From positions 6,262,001 through 6,326,000 of the forward strand of contig JADKAF010000001.1 of the NCBI GenBank assembly GCA_016719295.1: 64,000 nt of DNA, written 5' to 3'. The translations under genes were made by a program, and so were the position numbers. The DNA comes from Planctomycetota bacterium (lineage in GTDB: Bacteria; Planctomycetota; UBA1135; JADKAF01). Every line of letters starts with the position of its first letter. The first letter of the stretch is position 1. Below the pieces are notes generated by a model, which saw nothing but the letters and a program-made list of their open reading frames with translations, did not search any database and was not told the DNA's origin. This document shows positions 7,974 through 17,024 of this stretch, one piece after another.

Positions 7974-9302
7974 TTGCCCTGCCCGCCCGTCTGCCTCCTT
8001 CCTCTGCTCTTCGCGAGCCTCTCGGGCACTTCCGAGCCCTCCGATTGGCCGGGCTTCCGCGGCCCCGGGGGGCGGAACGTCGTCGCTGCGCGCGCGTTCC
8101 CTCCCGATTGGAGCGCCGAGCGCAACCTGGCCTGGAGCGTCGAGATCGCGGGCGGCGGCCTCTCCTCCCCGGTCGTCGTGGGCGAGCGCGTCTTCGTCAC
8201 GACGGCGGTGGGCAACGGCGACGAGATCCCGCAGGGCATGTCGGGTGGCCTGAAGAGCCCGATGTCGCGCGGCGGGGGCGGACCGAAACCCACGCTCGAG
8301 CTCTCCTATCGCGTGCTCTGCTTATCGCTCGCCGACGGCAAGACGCTGTGGGAGCGCGAGGTCGGCAAGAACGTGCCGGCCTTCGCCGTGCATCCCTCGA
8401 ACTCCTTCGCCACCGAGTCGCCGACCACCGACGGCCAGCGGGTCTTCGCGGTCTTCGGCGCGCTCGGCCGAGTCGTGGCGCTCGATCTCGAGGGGAAGCT
8501 CCTCTGGCGCGCGGAGATCGGCGTGCAGAAGACGAGCAACGACTTCGGCTGGGCCATCTCGCCGATCGCGACGCAGGGCCTCGTGCTCGTGCAGAGCGAC
8601 AACGACGAGAGCGGCTATCTCGTCGCGTTCGATGCGGCGACGGGTGAAGAGCGCTGGCGGGATGACCGCGGCAAGGGCACGAGCTGGGGCAGCCCGGTGC
8701 TCTGGCCAGCGGAGGGCGGCGAGCAGCTCGTCTGCTGCGGCGAGGGGCGCGTCGTGGCCTACGACCCGAAGAGCGGCGAGCAGCGCTGGCGCGTCGAGGG
8801 CTTCGGCGGCTCGTTCAGCTCGTCGCCCGCATGGGACGAGGAGCGGCTCTACTTCGGGAACTCCGGCCCGGGCCGCCCGGGTCCGCTGGTCGCGGTGCCG
8901 AAGAGCGCGCGCGGCGTGATCGACCTCGGAGCGGAGAAGCCCGCCGTCGCCTGGAGCGTCGAGAAGGCCGGCCCCGGCTTCTCCTCACCCGTCGTCGCCG
9001 GCGGTTTCGTCTATGTGCTCGGTTCGGCCGGCGTGCTCGCGTGCTACGACGCGAAGAGCGGCGAGCGGCTCTACCGCGAGCGTCTGCCGGACGCGGCCAC
9101 CATCGTCGCTTCGCCCTGGGTCGCGGGCGACGAGCTCTTCGTCCTCGACGAGGTCGGCAAGACCTTCGTCGTGAAGCTCGGCAAGAGCTTCGAGATCGCG
9201 CGCACGAGCCAGCTCGACGGCATCTATTGGGCGACGCCGTCGATCGCGGGCAACGCGCTGCTGCTCCGCGACGCGCGGAAGCTGCACTGCATCCGCGGCT
9301 GA
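7974..9302 (+). CDS. Secreted PQQ-like beta-propeller (WD-like) repeat protein
   Basis: The start is TTG at 7974, preceded by GAGG; no ATG fits before the conserved WPGFRGPGG motif that opens such proteins. A short hydrophobic N terminus (VCLLPLLFASLSG) serves as a signal peptide. About 442 aa. It contains repeated blades with ATG/SGE-type turns and Trp docking residues (GKTLWEREVG, GKLLWRAEIG, TGEERWRDD, SGEQRWRVEG), as in PQQ-binding-like/outer-membrane-assembly (BamB-type) propellers. Very common in Planctomycetes as extracytoplasmic proteins of unsettled role. It is divergent from the radical SAM gene; a TACCCT box near 7853 in the shared 200-base region could be its promoter. Confidence 0.85.
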   Translation: MPCPPVCLLPLLFASLSGTSEPSDWPGFRGPGGRNVVAARAFPPDWSAERNLAWSVEIAGGGLSSPVVVGERVFVTTAVGNGDEIPQGMSGGLKSPMSRGGGGPKPTLELSYRVLCLSLADGKTLWEREVGKNVPAFAVHPSNSFATESPTTDGQRVFAVFGALGRVVALDLEGKLLWRAEIGVQKTSNDFGWAISPIATQGLVLVQSDNDESGYLVAFDAATGEERWRDDRGKGTSWGSPVLWPAEGGEQLVCCGEGRVVAYDPKSGEQRWRVEGFGGSFSSSPAWDEERLYFGNSGPGRPGPLVAVPKSARGVIDLGAEKPAVAWSVEKAGPGFSSPVVAGGFVYVLGSAGVLACYDAKSGERLYRERLPDAATIVASPWVAGDELFVLDEVGKTFVVKLGKSFEIARTSQLDGIYWATPSIAGNALLLRDARKLHCIRG

Positions 9303-9369
9303 GCTCGCTCGCGTCGTTGGGCGCGCGCGCCTAAGCTCTCGCTCCGTTCCTTTTCTCGGAGCCCGAGCG

Positions 9370-10380
9370 ATGCGCACGATGCGCGCCCTGCAGATCACGC
9401 GCCCCGACGGACCGTACGAGCTGCGCGAACTCCCCGTGCCGGAGCCGCGCCGCGGCGAGCTCCGCGTGCGCGTCGAGGCCTGCGGCATGTGCCACAGCGA
9501 CGTCTTCGCGAAGTCGGGGAGCTACCCCGGGCTCGTGTTGCCGCGCGTGCTCGGCCACGAGGTCGCGGGCCGCGTCGATGCGCTCGGCGAGGACGTGCGC
9601 GGCTTCCGCGTCGGCGATCGCGTCGGCATCGGCTGGAACGCCGGCCACTGCGGAAGCTGCCGCGCGTGTCGCGCGGGCGACTTCCCGAACTGCGTCGACG
9701 GCCAGGTCTGCGGTCTCAGCTACGACGGCGGCTACGCGGAGTTCCTCGTCTGCCCGGCGAACGGCGTCGCGCGCATCCCCGACGAGCTCGACGCCGCGCA
9801 CGCGGCCCCGCTGCTCTGCGCGGGCATCACGACCTTCAATGCGCTGCGCAACAGCGGCGCGCGTCCGGGTGATACCGTCGCCGTGCAGGGGATCGGCGGT
9901 CTAGGGCATCTCGCGCTCCAGTACGCCGCGAAGCTCGGCTTCCGCGTGGTGGCGCTCTCGCACGGCGCCAGCAAGGAAGCGCTCGCGCGCGAGCTCGGCG
10001 CGCACGACTACATCGACACGCAGCGCATCTCCGCCGCGGAAGGCCTGCAGCGCTTGGGCGGTGCCGCGCTCGTGCTCGCCACCGCACCGCACGCGGCCGC
10101 GATCGCGAGCACCGTCGAAGGTCTGACGCCGCGCGGGAAGCTCCTGATCGTGGCGGTCCCCGACGAGCCGCTCGCGATCTCGGCGATGGCGCTGATCTCG
10201 GGTCGCAGCGTCGCGGGGTGGCCGAGCGGGAGCGCGATCGACTCCGAGGAGACGATGCGCTTCAGCGCGCGCGCCGGGGTACTTCCGCGTATCGAGCGCT
10301 TCCGCTTGGAGGACGCGAACGATGCTTACTCCGCGATGATGGCGATGCGCTTGCGCTTTCGCGCGGTGCTCGTGCCCTGA
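9370..10380 (+). CDS. Zinc-dependent alcohol dehydrogenase (MDR superfamily)
   Basis: 336 aa, the usual length. The catalytic zinc ligands are in CGMCHSD (C41) and the GHEVAGRV segment (H63/E64). A four-cysteine structural zinc lobe follows (CGSCRACRAGDFPNC). The NAD(P)-binding Rossmann loop reads VQGIGGLGHLALQYAAKLG. The pattern is closest to AdhP/AdhT-type enzymes that oxidise small alcohols or reduce aldehydes in the cytoplasm. A GGAG site precedes the ATG, and a TAAGCT box lies at ~9332. The gene stands alone between a propeller gene and an oppositely oriented lipoprotein gene, so its substrate cannot be read from context. Confidence 0.93.
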   Translation: MRTMRALQITRPDGPYELRELPVPEPRRGELRVRVEACGMCHSDVFAKSGSYPGLVLPRVLGHEVAGRVDALGEDVRGFRVGDRVGIGWNAGHCGSCRACRAGDFPNCVDGQVCGLSYDGGYAEFLVCPANGVARIPDELDAAHAAPLLCAGITTFNALRNSGARPGDTVAVQGIGGLGHLALQYAAKLGFRVVALSHGASKEALARELGAHDYIDTQRISAAEGLQRLGGAALVLATAPHAAAIASTVEGLTPRGKLLIVAVPDEPLAISAMALISGRSVAGWPSGSAIDSEETMRFSARAGVLPRIERFRLEDANDAYSAMMAMRLRFRAVLVP

Positions 10381-10462
10381 GCGTCGACGCTCCGCCGTGC
10401 TCTCCGCCGCTCGACTCGGGACTCTCCGTGTCGAGCTCCATGAGGGCATGGACGCTGGATCG

Positions 10463-10483
10463 GGAGCTCGTCGCGCGAGCTCC
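10463..10483 (+). terminator. GC-rich hairpin downstream of the alcohol dehydrogenase
   Basis: GGAGCTCG-TCGCG-CGAGCTCC: an 8-bp perfect stem with a 5-base loop in the 145-base gap between convergent genes. There is no T-tract, so the terminator call is tentative. Confidence 0.35.
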
Positions 10484-10525
10484 GGATCGGTGCGACGGGG
10501 CGCAGGACCGCCGCCCCTGTCGAGC

Positions 10526-11302
10526 TCAGCCCCAACCGAGATGGGGCAGGATCTCCTGCGCCTGCTTCTGCCCCTGTCCGGCAGCGCTCTGCAGCTGGCG
10601 GGTCGCTTCGGCGAGGTCGCGCTCGACCCCCTTGCCCAGGATGAGGACGACGCCGTAGGCGTAGTGGCCTAGCGGACTGCCCTTCTCGGCGGCGCTCTTC
10701 ATCATCGCCACGCCTTCGTCGATCCGTCCGACGACGAAGTGGGCGATGCCCATGCTGGCGAGGGCGGCGGGCTGGCCCTTGCTCTGCGCGAGCTCGGCGG
10801 TGTTCGCGTCATAGGGGCCGCAGTCCGTGCAGACGAACTCGCGCTCCTTGTGGATGAGCCCCATCTGCAGGTCGCGAAGCTGGGTTTCCGAGGCCTTGTG
10901 GTCGTAGTAGAGCACGTAGTCCCGGCCCGCCTCTGCCTTCCCCCGAGCGGCGCGATGCACGAGCAGGATCTCGCAATCGCCCGGCCGCAGGCGGATCGAC
11001 TCGCGACCGAGGGTGAAGAGCTTCTCGAGGTCGATCGGATGTCGCTGCGAGTTGATGACCATCTCGAACGGTCCGCTCGCCGTCAGCGGCGCAGAGCTCC
11101 ATAGATGCAGCCGGGCATGGGGCTCCGTGACCGCGGGTTCGGAATAGGCGGGAAGAGCCGAGCGGTCGAGATTCGGCAGCTCGAGGAGCTCCGCAGGCGG
11201 CGTGCCGTTCGAGGCGCAGCCTGCGGTGACGACGGCGAGGAGAGCGGCCGCGAGGCGCGCCAGGGGGGTAACGGAGGAAGCGAGAGTCTTCGTGCGATGC
11301 AT
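10526..11302 (-). CDS. Lipoprotein with C-terminal Sel1-like repeats
   Basis: 258 aa with a lipoprotein signal: Arg/Lys N terminus, hydrophobic stretch, lipobox VTAGC with C29. The ATG is preceded by GGAGGG. The middle (~35-170) is a beta-rich domain with the unusual FVCTDCGPYDANTAEL. The end (~175-255) holds Sel1-like helical repeats (AALASMGIAHFVVGRIDEGV, GHYAYGVVLILGKGVERDLAEA). Sel1 repeats serve protein-protein contacts, so I expect an envelope scaffold or adaptor. It is the last gene before the alcohol dehydrogenase on the opposite strand. No partner is evident. Confidence 0.8.
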   Translation of the reverse strand: MHRTKTLASSVTPLARLAAALLAVVTAGCASNGTPPAELLELPNLDRSALPAYSEPAVTEPHARLHLWSSAPLTASGPFEMVINSQRHPIDLEKLFTLGRESIRLRPGDCEILLVHRAARGKAEAGRDYVLYYDHKASETQLRDLQMGLIHKEREFVCTDCGPYDANTAELAQSKGQPAALASMGIAHFVVGRIDEGVAMMKSAAEKGSPLGHYAYGVVLILGKGVERDLAEATRQLQSAAGQGQKQAQEILPHLGWG

Positions 11303-11919
11303 CGGGCCCTCCTAGAGCCATCGTCCGTGCGATTCGCCGCGGCTGCGGAGCCAGGCGGCTTCGCTCTTTCTTCTGCTGCCCCTCGTCGTTCCAAACCTGA
11401 TCGAGGAGTTCTCGCGGCCAGATGTATCGAGGAGCGGCGGAGGGATCATAACCGTCGACGTGCTGCTTTCGATCTCGTTCCGCGGCTCGGCGATAGCGCC
11501 CAGAACGGTCCGAGGAGAGCTCCTCCCGCAGGCGAAGCCGGAGGGCATGGCGGTCCTCGGCGTGCCCAACGTCCGCGAAGCAGCCATCGGCTTTTAGCGG
11601 ATCGCAGAGGCGGACCAAGAGTTCACCCAGGCCGCGAGAGCTCGAAGTGACTCCGGCGATGACGCGCGCTCTCCGCCGATCGAGCTCGGACTCGAGGCGA
11701 CGAGCTCCGTCGCTTCGACTCGTGTCGTGGGCGTTGGCTCTGGCTGCGCCTCGGCGTCAGCGCTGGCTCGGGCTCCATGCCCCACGCGGGGTGGCCGATG
11801 CGAAGCACGCGTCGGCGCCGAGGCGCCGCAGCTCCTGCTCTTCGTGTGCGGCGTCACGCCGAGGACCCTGCCGCTGCCGTGGCCGCCTCTGTGGCAGAGC
11901 TGCGCTCTGCCACAGGAGC
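11303..11919. other. 617-base gap, no intact gene; possible gene tail on + strand
   Basis: No frame has both a start codon and recognisable homology. On the + strand, a frame open from 11321 to a stop at 11595-11597 lacks a start codon but has high G/C at third positions and protein-like segments (SLFLLLPLVVPNLIEEF, GVPNVREAAIGF). On the minus strand the complementary frame (TTG at 11618) is also open (PRYIWPRELLDQVWNDEG). I favour a decayed 3' end on the + strand but cannot name it. A strong hairpin closes the gap at 11889-11915. Confidence 0.35.
11889..11915 (-). terminator. Perfect 12-bp hairpin directly after the antiporter stop codon
   Basis: CTGTGGCAGAGC, a 3-base loop and its perfect complement, beginning five bases past the antiporter stop (minus strand). 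No U-tract follows on either strand. Same design as the hairpin at 50910-50940. Confidence 0.6.
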
Positions 11920-13878
11920 TCAGCGCGGCTGCGCGGCGCTTCCGACCAAACGCTCGATCGCCCGCGCCCCCTCCCGATCCGCGAGCACCAGCACCTCGTC
12001 CTGCGGCTCGAGCGTGGTCTTGCCGCTGGGAACCACGAAGTCGCCCTTTCGGCGGATCGTGATGATCAAGGCGCCCGCGGGCAACGCGAGCTCGGCGAGG
12101 GCCTTGCCAACGGCGGGCGCATCGGCGGCGACGCGCAGCTCGAAGATCAGCGTCGTGCAGCTCGGCGCGCTCGCCCCTCCGCCGCGGCGCGCATCGAGGA
12201 TCACGGCCTCGGCCTCGATCGCGCTCGAGCCGAAGGCGCCGAGCATGCGGCGCGCGAGCGCGTACGCGAGCTCGAGCTCGCCGTGGACGCTCTCGGTCTT
12301 GGGCTGGTTCGCGTAGAGCGCGTGCTCGGCCTCGCGGTGGACGCGCACGCAGATCGCGGCCTCGGGGTTCGTCGCGCGCACGTGCTCGACGGCGACGCGC
12401 GAGGCGGCCGCGTCGGGGATCGTGATCAGCACCGCGCGCGCCGTGGAGACGCCCGCGCGGTCGAGGAGCGTCGGGCTCCCGCCGTCGCCGTAGAGCGCGT
12501 GCTCGCCGCGGGCGCGCAGCGCTTCGACGAGCTTCTTGTCGAGGTCGATCGCGACGAAGGGGATGCCGCGCTGGCGGAGGATCCCCGCGAGCACGCTGCC
12601 GACGCGGCCGTGGCCGCAGAGGATCGCGTGGCCGCGGAGCTGCTCGGTCTCGTTCCACGTGAGGCGGCCGAGCTTGCCGGCGCGGCGGTGGAGGAAGCGC
12701 GCGAAGCCGGGGCTCGAGAGCAAGGTCTTCGAGATGGGGGCGACGCCGCGGAAGAGCACCGGGCTCGCGGTGATGCTGAGCAGCGCCGCGGCGAGCACGA
12801 GGCTGCGGGCTTCCTCGGGCAGCAGCCCTTCGCTCACCGCGAGCCCCGCCAGCACGAAGGAGAACTCGCTCACCTGCGCGATGCCGGCGCCCACGCAGAG
12901 CGTCTCCTTCAGCGGATAGCCGCGGAGCAGCATGAGCGCGCTGCCGGCGAGCGGCTTCAGCAGCAGCACCACGGCGAGCGAGGCGATCACGGGCAGCGGC
13001 GAGCTCAGCACGAAGAGCGGATCGAAGAGCATCCCCACCGCGACGAAGAAGAGCACCGCGAACGCGTCGCGCAGCGGCAGCGCGTCGGCCGCGGCCTGAT
13101 GCGAGAGATCGGATTGGCCGACCACCATGCCGCCGAAGAACGCACCCAGCGCGAGCGACACGCCGAAGAGCTCCGCGGAGCCGTACGCGATGCCGAGGGC
13201 GATCACCAGGATCGCGAGCGTGAAGAGCTCCTTCGATTGCGCGCGCGCGACGATCGAGAGGAGCCTCGGAACGACGTAGCCGCCGCCGACGATGACGAGC
13301 ACGGCGAGCAAGCCCACCTTGGCGATCGTCCAAGCGATCGTGAGCGGCAGCGAGCCTCCGCCGCTCTCGCTCGCGCCGAGCGCGGGCAGGATCACCAGCA
13401 GCACGACGGTGATCAGGTCTTCCACCACGGACCAGCCGACCGCGATGCGACCCGCGGCGGAGCCTAGGAGATCGAGCTCGAGGAAGCCGCGCACGATGAC
13501 GACGGTGGAGGCCGTCGCGAGGCACATGCCGAAGACGAGCGAGGGCGCGAGCGCCCAGCCCAAGCTCATGCCGATGCCGGCGCCCGCGAGCACGGCGGTT
13601 CCGCTCGCCACGAGCGCGCCCGGTACTGCGATCGCGCGCACCGACCAGAGGTCCCTCCACGAGAACCCGAGCCCGACGCCGAACATCAGCAGCACCACGC
13701 CGACGTCGGCGATCTGGCCCGCGACGGCGGCATTGCCGACGAAGCCCGGAGTGTTGGGCCCGACGACGATGCCCGCGAGCAGATAGCCCACGAGCGGCGA
13801 GAGGCCGAAGCGGCGCGCGAGCGTGCCGAGGACGAGCGCGGCGGCGAGGCCGACGGTGACGGTGGGGGCCCAGTTCAT
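11920..13878 (-). CDS. KefB/YbaL-type monovalent cation:proton antiporter (CPA2) with RCK domains
   Basis: 652 aa. Residues ~5-385 are a CPA2 antiporter core with about 12 membrane segments; typical sequences are VGYLLAGIVVGPNTPGF, DVGVVLLMFGVGL, GWSVVEDLITVVLL and GVSLALGAFFGGMVVG. Residues ~405-525 form a TrkA-N (RCK) Rossmann domain starting HAILCGHGRVGSVLAGIL. Residues ~565-640 are a TrkA-C domain. It acts in the inner membrane in K+/Na+ efflux and pH control, gated by nucleotide or ligand binding to the RCK part. It is close to YbaL/KefB in architecture; the ion cannot be assigned. Divergent from the restriction operon; a strong hairpin follows its stop. Confidence 0.9.
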   Translation of the reverse strand: MNWAPTVTVGLAAALVLGTLARRFGLSPLVGYLLAGIVVGPNTPGFVGNAAVAGQIADVGVVLLMFGVGLGFSWRDLWSVRAIAVPGALVASGTAVLAGAGIGMSLGWALAPSLVFGMCLATASTVVIVRGFLELDLLGSAAGRIAVGWSVVEDLITVVLLVILPALGASESGGGSLPLTIAWTIAKVGLLAVLVIVGGGYVVPRLLSIVARAQSKELFTLAILVIALGIAYGSAELFGVSLALGAFFGGMVVGQSDLSHQAAADALPLRDAFAVLFFVAVGMLFDPLFVLSSPLPVIASLAVVLLLKPLAGSALMLLRGYPLKETLCVGAGIAQVSEFSFVLAGLAVSEGLLPEEARSLVLAAALLSITASPVLFRGVAPISKTLLSSPGFARFLHRRAGKLGRLTWNETEQLRGHAILCGHGRVGSVLAGILRQRGIPFVAIDLDKKLVEALRARGEHALYGDGGSPTLLDRAGVSTARAVLITIPDAAASRVAVEHVRATNPEAAICVRVHREAEHALYANQPKTESVHGELELAYALARRMLGAFGSSAIEAEAVILDARRGGGASAPSCTTLIFELRVAADAPAVGKALAELALPAGALIITIRRKGDFVVPSGKTTLEPQDEVLVLADREGARAIERLVGSAAQPR

Positions 13879-14039
13879 GCGGTGGAGTCGACCCGAGCCG
13901 ACCTAAAGCGGCTAGGCACGGAGAAGGCGCCCTAGTGTGCCAGCGCGCGATCGCGCCTCAAGGCGAGGGGTGGATTCGCGGCAAAGCGATCACGCGAACA
14001 TCGGCACGGCTGCGCGTCATCCCGGCATCCGTGCAGCGA

Positions 14040-14067
14040 ACCCAGTCTCCTTCGCTTCCAACTGGGT
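14040..14067. promoter_or_regulatory. Inverted repeat upstream of the restriction operon promoter
   Basis: ACCCAGT (14040-14046) and ACTGGGT (14061-14067) flank a 14-base spacer and lie ~18 bases before the -35 box. This is a plausible operator for the restriction genes. No regulator gene is linked, so it could also be a structural hairpin. Confidence 0.35.
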
Positions 14068-14084
14068 ACACGGTCCTCCGGATG

Positions 14085-14113
14085 TTGGCAGATGCTCTCT
14101 CGATCCTTATCAT
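14085..14113 (+). promoter_or_regulatory. Near-consensus sigma-70 promoter of the restriction operon
   Basis: TTGGCA at 14085-14090, a 17-base spacer, and TATCAT at 14108-14113; each hexamer has one mismatch to consensus. Transcription would begin near 14120, ~22 bases before the Snf2 ATG. No other gene in the window shows such a canonical -35/-10 pair. Confidence 0.7.
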
Positions 14114-14141
14114 CCGCCGCCTCGCCAAGACGCATTGATTC

Positions 14142-17024
14142 ATGGGCTTCACGGACTTCCAAGCCAAGCTCTTCGCGCACGAGCTGACGCGGCTGTGCGC
14201 ATCGGACGAAGCCGAGAAGCTGACGCACGTGCTCGCGGATGCGCAGGTGGACTTGAATCCGCACCAGGTCGAGGCGGCGCTGTTCGCCTTTCGGAGCCCT
14301 CTCGCGAAGGGTGCGATCCTGGCCGACGAAGTCGGGCTCGGGAAGACGATCGAGGCCGCGCTGCTGCTCGCGCAGAAGTGGGCCGAAGGGAAGCGCAAGC
14401 TCTTGGTCGTCCTCCCGGCAAACCTCCGGAAGCAGTGGAGCCAAGAGCTGGAGGAGAAGTTCCACCTGCCATCGCGGATCCTCGAAGCTCGCACCTTCCA
14501 GGAGGCGATTCGCGCCCGGAACCTGAACCCCTTCCTCGCACCGGGCATCGTGCTCTGCTCCTATCAGTTCGCCCGAGCCAAGGAGGCCTACATCGCTCAA
14601 GTGGAGTGGGACCTCGTCGTCGTCGACGAGGCGCACCGCCTGCGCAACGTCTACAAGGGCTCCAGCAAGATCGCGCAGGCGATCAAGGACGCCATCGCCG
14701 ATCGCCCCAAGGTGCTGCTTACAGCCACGCCCCTCCAGAACTCCCTGCTCGAACTCTACGGTCTGGCCAGCATCCTCGACGAGCACGCCTTCGGCGATAT
14801 CGAGAGCTTCAAGGCGCGTTACGCGCGGCTGGGCACCGGGGAAGACTTCGAGGATCTGAAAGAGCGCCTGAAGCCAATCTGCAAGCGGACGCTTCGCCGG
14901 CAGGTGCTCGAATACGTTCGCTACACGAACCGGCATGCGCTGCTGCAGGAGTTTCGCCCCTTCCCGAAGGAGCAGGAGCTATACGACGCGGTCTCGACGT
15001 ATCTGCAAGGAGAGCGTCTCTACGCCTTGCCGGCAGGCCAGCGGCAGCTCCTGACGATGATCCTGCGGAAGCTCCTGGCCTCGTCGACTTATGCCATCGC
15101 GGGAACCTTGGCTGGTCTGGTCGAGCGCTTGGAAGCGGCGGTCCGGTCGGTCTCCGCGGTCGATGCTGCGCCGAGTGGACTGGGGGAGGACGTGGAGTCC
15201 GCGGACGAGCTGCTGGATGAATGGGCCGGTGGATCCGAGCGAGAGGACAAGAGCGCTCGCCGACCGCTGAGTGTCGAAGAGCTACGAGAGGCCAAGTCCG
15301 AGCTCGCGCAGCTCGACGCGTTCACGAAGCTCGCCGACTCCATCGACCTGAACAGCAAGGGCGAAGCGCTTCTCACGGCGCTGCGACGGGGATTCCAGGA
15401 GGCCGAGAAGGCTCGCGCGGGCTCGGCCTCGAGATCTCAGCAGAAAGCCGTGATCTTCACGGAGTCCCGAAAGACCCAGGACTATCTCTTCCGCCTCTTG
15501 GAGAAGACCGAGTTCCAAGGCCAGGTCGTCCTGTTCAACGGTACGAACGCCGATCCACTGAGCAAGGCGATCTACCGCCGTTGGTCGGAGCGGAACGCAG
15601 GGACCGATCGCCTCACGGGCTCGCCGAGCGCCGACATGCGCGCTGCCCTTGTCGAGGCGTTCCGCGACGAGAAACAGATCCTGATCGCCACCGAGGCCGC
15701 CGCCGAGGGGATCAATCTCCAGTTTTGCAACCTGGTGGTGAACTACGACCTGCCTTGGAATCCTCAGCGCATCGAGCAGCGCATCGGTCGCTGCCATCGC
15801 TACGGGCAGCAGTTCGATGTCGTGGTCGTGAACTTCCTGAATCAGAACAACGCCGCCGACCAACGCGTCTACGAGCTGCTGCGCGAGAAGTTCCAGCTCT
15901 TCGACGGCGTGTTCGGAGCGAGCGATGAGGTCCTGGGCACGATCGAGCACGGAGTCGACTTCGAGAAGCGCATTGCAGACATCTACCAGCGCTGCCGCTC
16001 GCGTGAGCAGATCGAGCATGAGTTCGACCTGCTCCAGAAGGAGCTGGAGCAGCCGATCGCCGAGGGGCAACGGGACGCGCGAGAGAAGCTCTTGGACAAC
16101 TTCGACGCGAGCGTGGTCGAGCGCGTGCGCGTCGAGACGAAGGATGCTCTGGATCGCTTTCAGGAGCGCCTCTGGCTCGTCACGCAGCACGTGCTGGCCG
16201 GAGTCGCGGACTTCGATGCTGGCGAGCACTCCTTTACGCTGCGGCGCAATCCGTTCGCGGGAGAATCGATCCATGCCGGCCCGTATCGCATGGGTCGAGC
16301 CGTGAGTGGCGCAAACACGTTTCGCGTCGGGCACCCGCTCGCGCAACGCGTGCTGAGCGAAGCCAAGGTCAAGGCCACGCCCTCGCGCAGCGTGCGCTTC
16401 GAGTTCTCGGCCAGTCGAAAGCGGATCGCGGCGCTCGAGCCGTGGATCGGTCGCTCGGGTTGGCTGCGCTGCGTACAGATCGTCGCGCAGGCTCTCGAGC
16501 AGGAAGAGCAGCTCCTGCTGGTCGGCCATGATGGAGCCGGACAGCCGATCGACCCCTCACTCGCTCGGCGACTGTTCGACCTGCCTGCTGTCGCCGGCGA
16601 ACTCCGCCCGATCCCTCCGAGCGAGGAGGCGCGCCTGGCCCAGGCGATCGGCGCCGCCCGTGAGACCGAGATCCAGCGACAGGAGCAGCGGAACGGACGC
16701 TGGTTCGATGCGGAGACCGAGAAGCTCGATCGGTGGACTGCGGACAAGCGCCGCACGCTCGGGGCCGAGCTCGAAGAGCTCGATCAGCGGCTGAAAGAGC
16801 TCAAGCTCGAGTCGCGCCGCGCCGGCACGCTGGCGGAGAAGCTCGCGAAGGGGCAGCAGATCCGCGGCCTCGAGTCGAAGCGCGACGAGGCCTGGAAGAG
16901 GTTTGACATCGCGAAGCGCGAGCTGGAGAAGGAGCGCGATGCGCTCCTGGATTCCATCCAGGAGCGCGTGACTCGCCGCGTGGAAGAGCGTCCTCTCTTC
17001 ACGCTGCACTGGACCCTCACATGA
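14142..17024 (+). CDS. Snf2-family DEAD/DEAH helicase of a restriction-modification operon
   Basis: 960 aa. The SF2 motor has motif I DEVGLGKTIEA (K68), motif II DEAH (162-165), motif III LTATPLQNSLLELYGL, and a C-terminal helicase half with VIFTESRKTQDYLF, TEAAAEGINLQ and motif VI QRIGRCHRYGQQ. The C-terminal third is helical and coiled-coil rich (DQRLKELKLESRRAGTLAEK, KRDEAWKRFDIAKRELEKER). Snf2 proteins of this form are often found beside type III Mod/Res genes and probably translocate on DNA as part of anti-phage restriction. The stop overlaps the mod start (ATGA), and the gene is first in a five-gene operon with its own promoter. DISARM drmD is another Snf2 defence helicase, but no other DISARM gene is present. 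Confidence 0.9.
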   Translation: MGFTDFQAKLFAHELTRLCASDEAEKLTHVLADAQVDLNPHQVEAALFAFRSPLAKGAILADEVGLGKTIEAALLLAQKWAEGKRKLLVVLPANLRKQWSQELEEKFHLPSRILEARTFQEAIRARNLNPFLAPGIVLCSYQFARAKEAYIAQVEWDLVVVDEAHRLRNVYKGSSKIAQAIKDAIADRPKVLLTATPLQNSLLELYGLASILDEHAFGDIESFKARYARLGTGEDFEDLKERLKPICKRTLRRQVLEYVRYTNRHALLQEFRPFPKEQELYDAVSTYLQGERLYALPAGQRQLLTMILRKLLASSTYAIAGTLAGLVERLEAAVRSVSAVDAAPSGLGEDVESADELLDEWAGGSEREDKSARRPLSVEELREAKSELAQLDAFTKLADSIDLNSKGEALLTALRRGFQEAEKARAGSASRSQQKAVIFTESRKTQDYLFRLLEKTEFQGQVVLFNGTNADPLSKAIYRRWSERNAGTDRLTGSPSADMRAALVEAFRDEKQILIATEAAAEGINLQFCNLVVNYDLPWNPQRIEQRIGRCHRYGQQFDVVVVNFLNQNNAADQRVYELLREKFQLFDGVFGASDEVLGTIEHGVDFEKRIADIYQRCRSREQIEHEFDLLQKELEQPIAEGQRDAREKLLDNFDASVVERVRVETKDALDRFQERLWLVTQHVLAGVADFDAGEHSFTLRRNPFAGESIHAGPYRMGRAVSGANTFRVGHPLAQRVLSEAKVKATPSRSVRFEFSASRKRIAALEPWIGRSGWLRCVQIVAQALEQEEQLLLVGHDGAGQPIDPSLARRLFDLPAVAGELRPIPPSEEARLAQAIGAARETEIQRQEQRNGRWFDAETEKLDRWTADKRRTLGAELEELDQRLKELKLESRRAGTLAEKLAKGQQIRGLESKRDEAWKRFDIAKRELEKERDALLDSIQERVTRRVEERPLFTLHWTLT

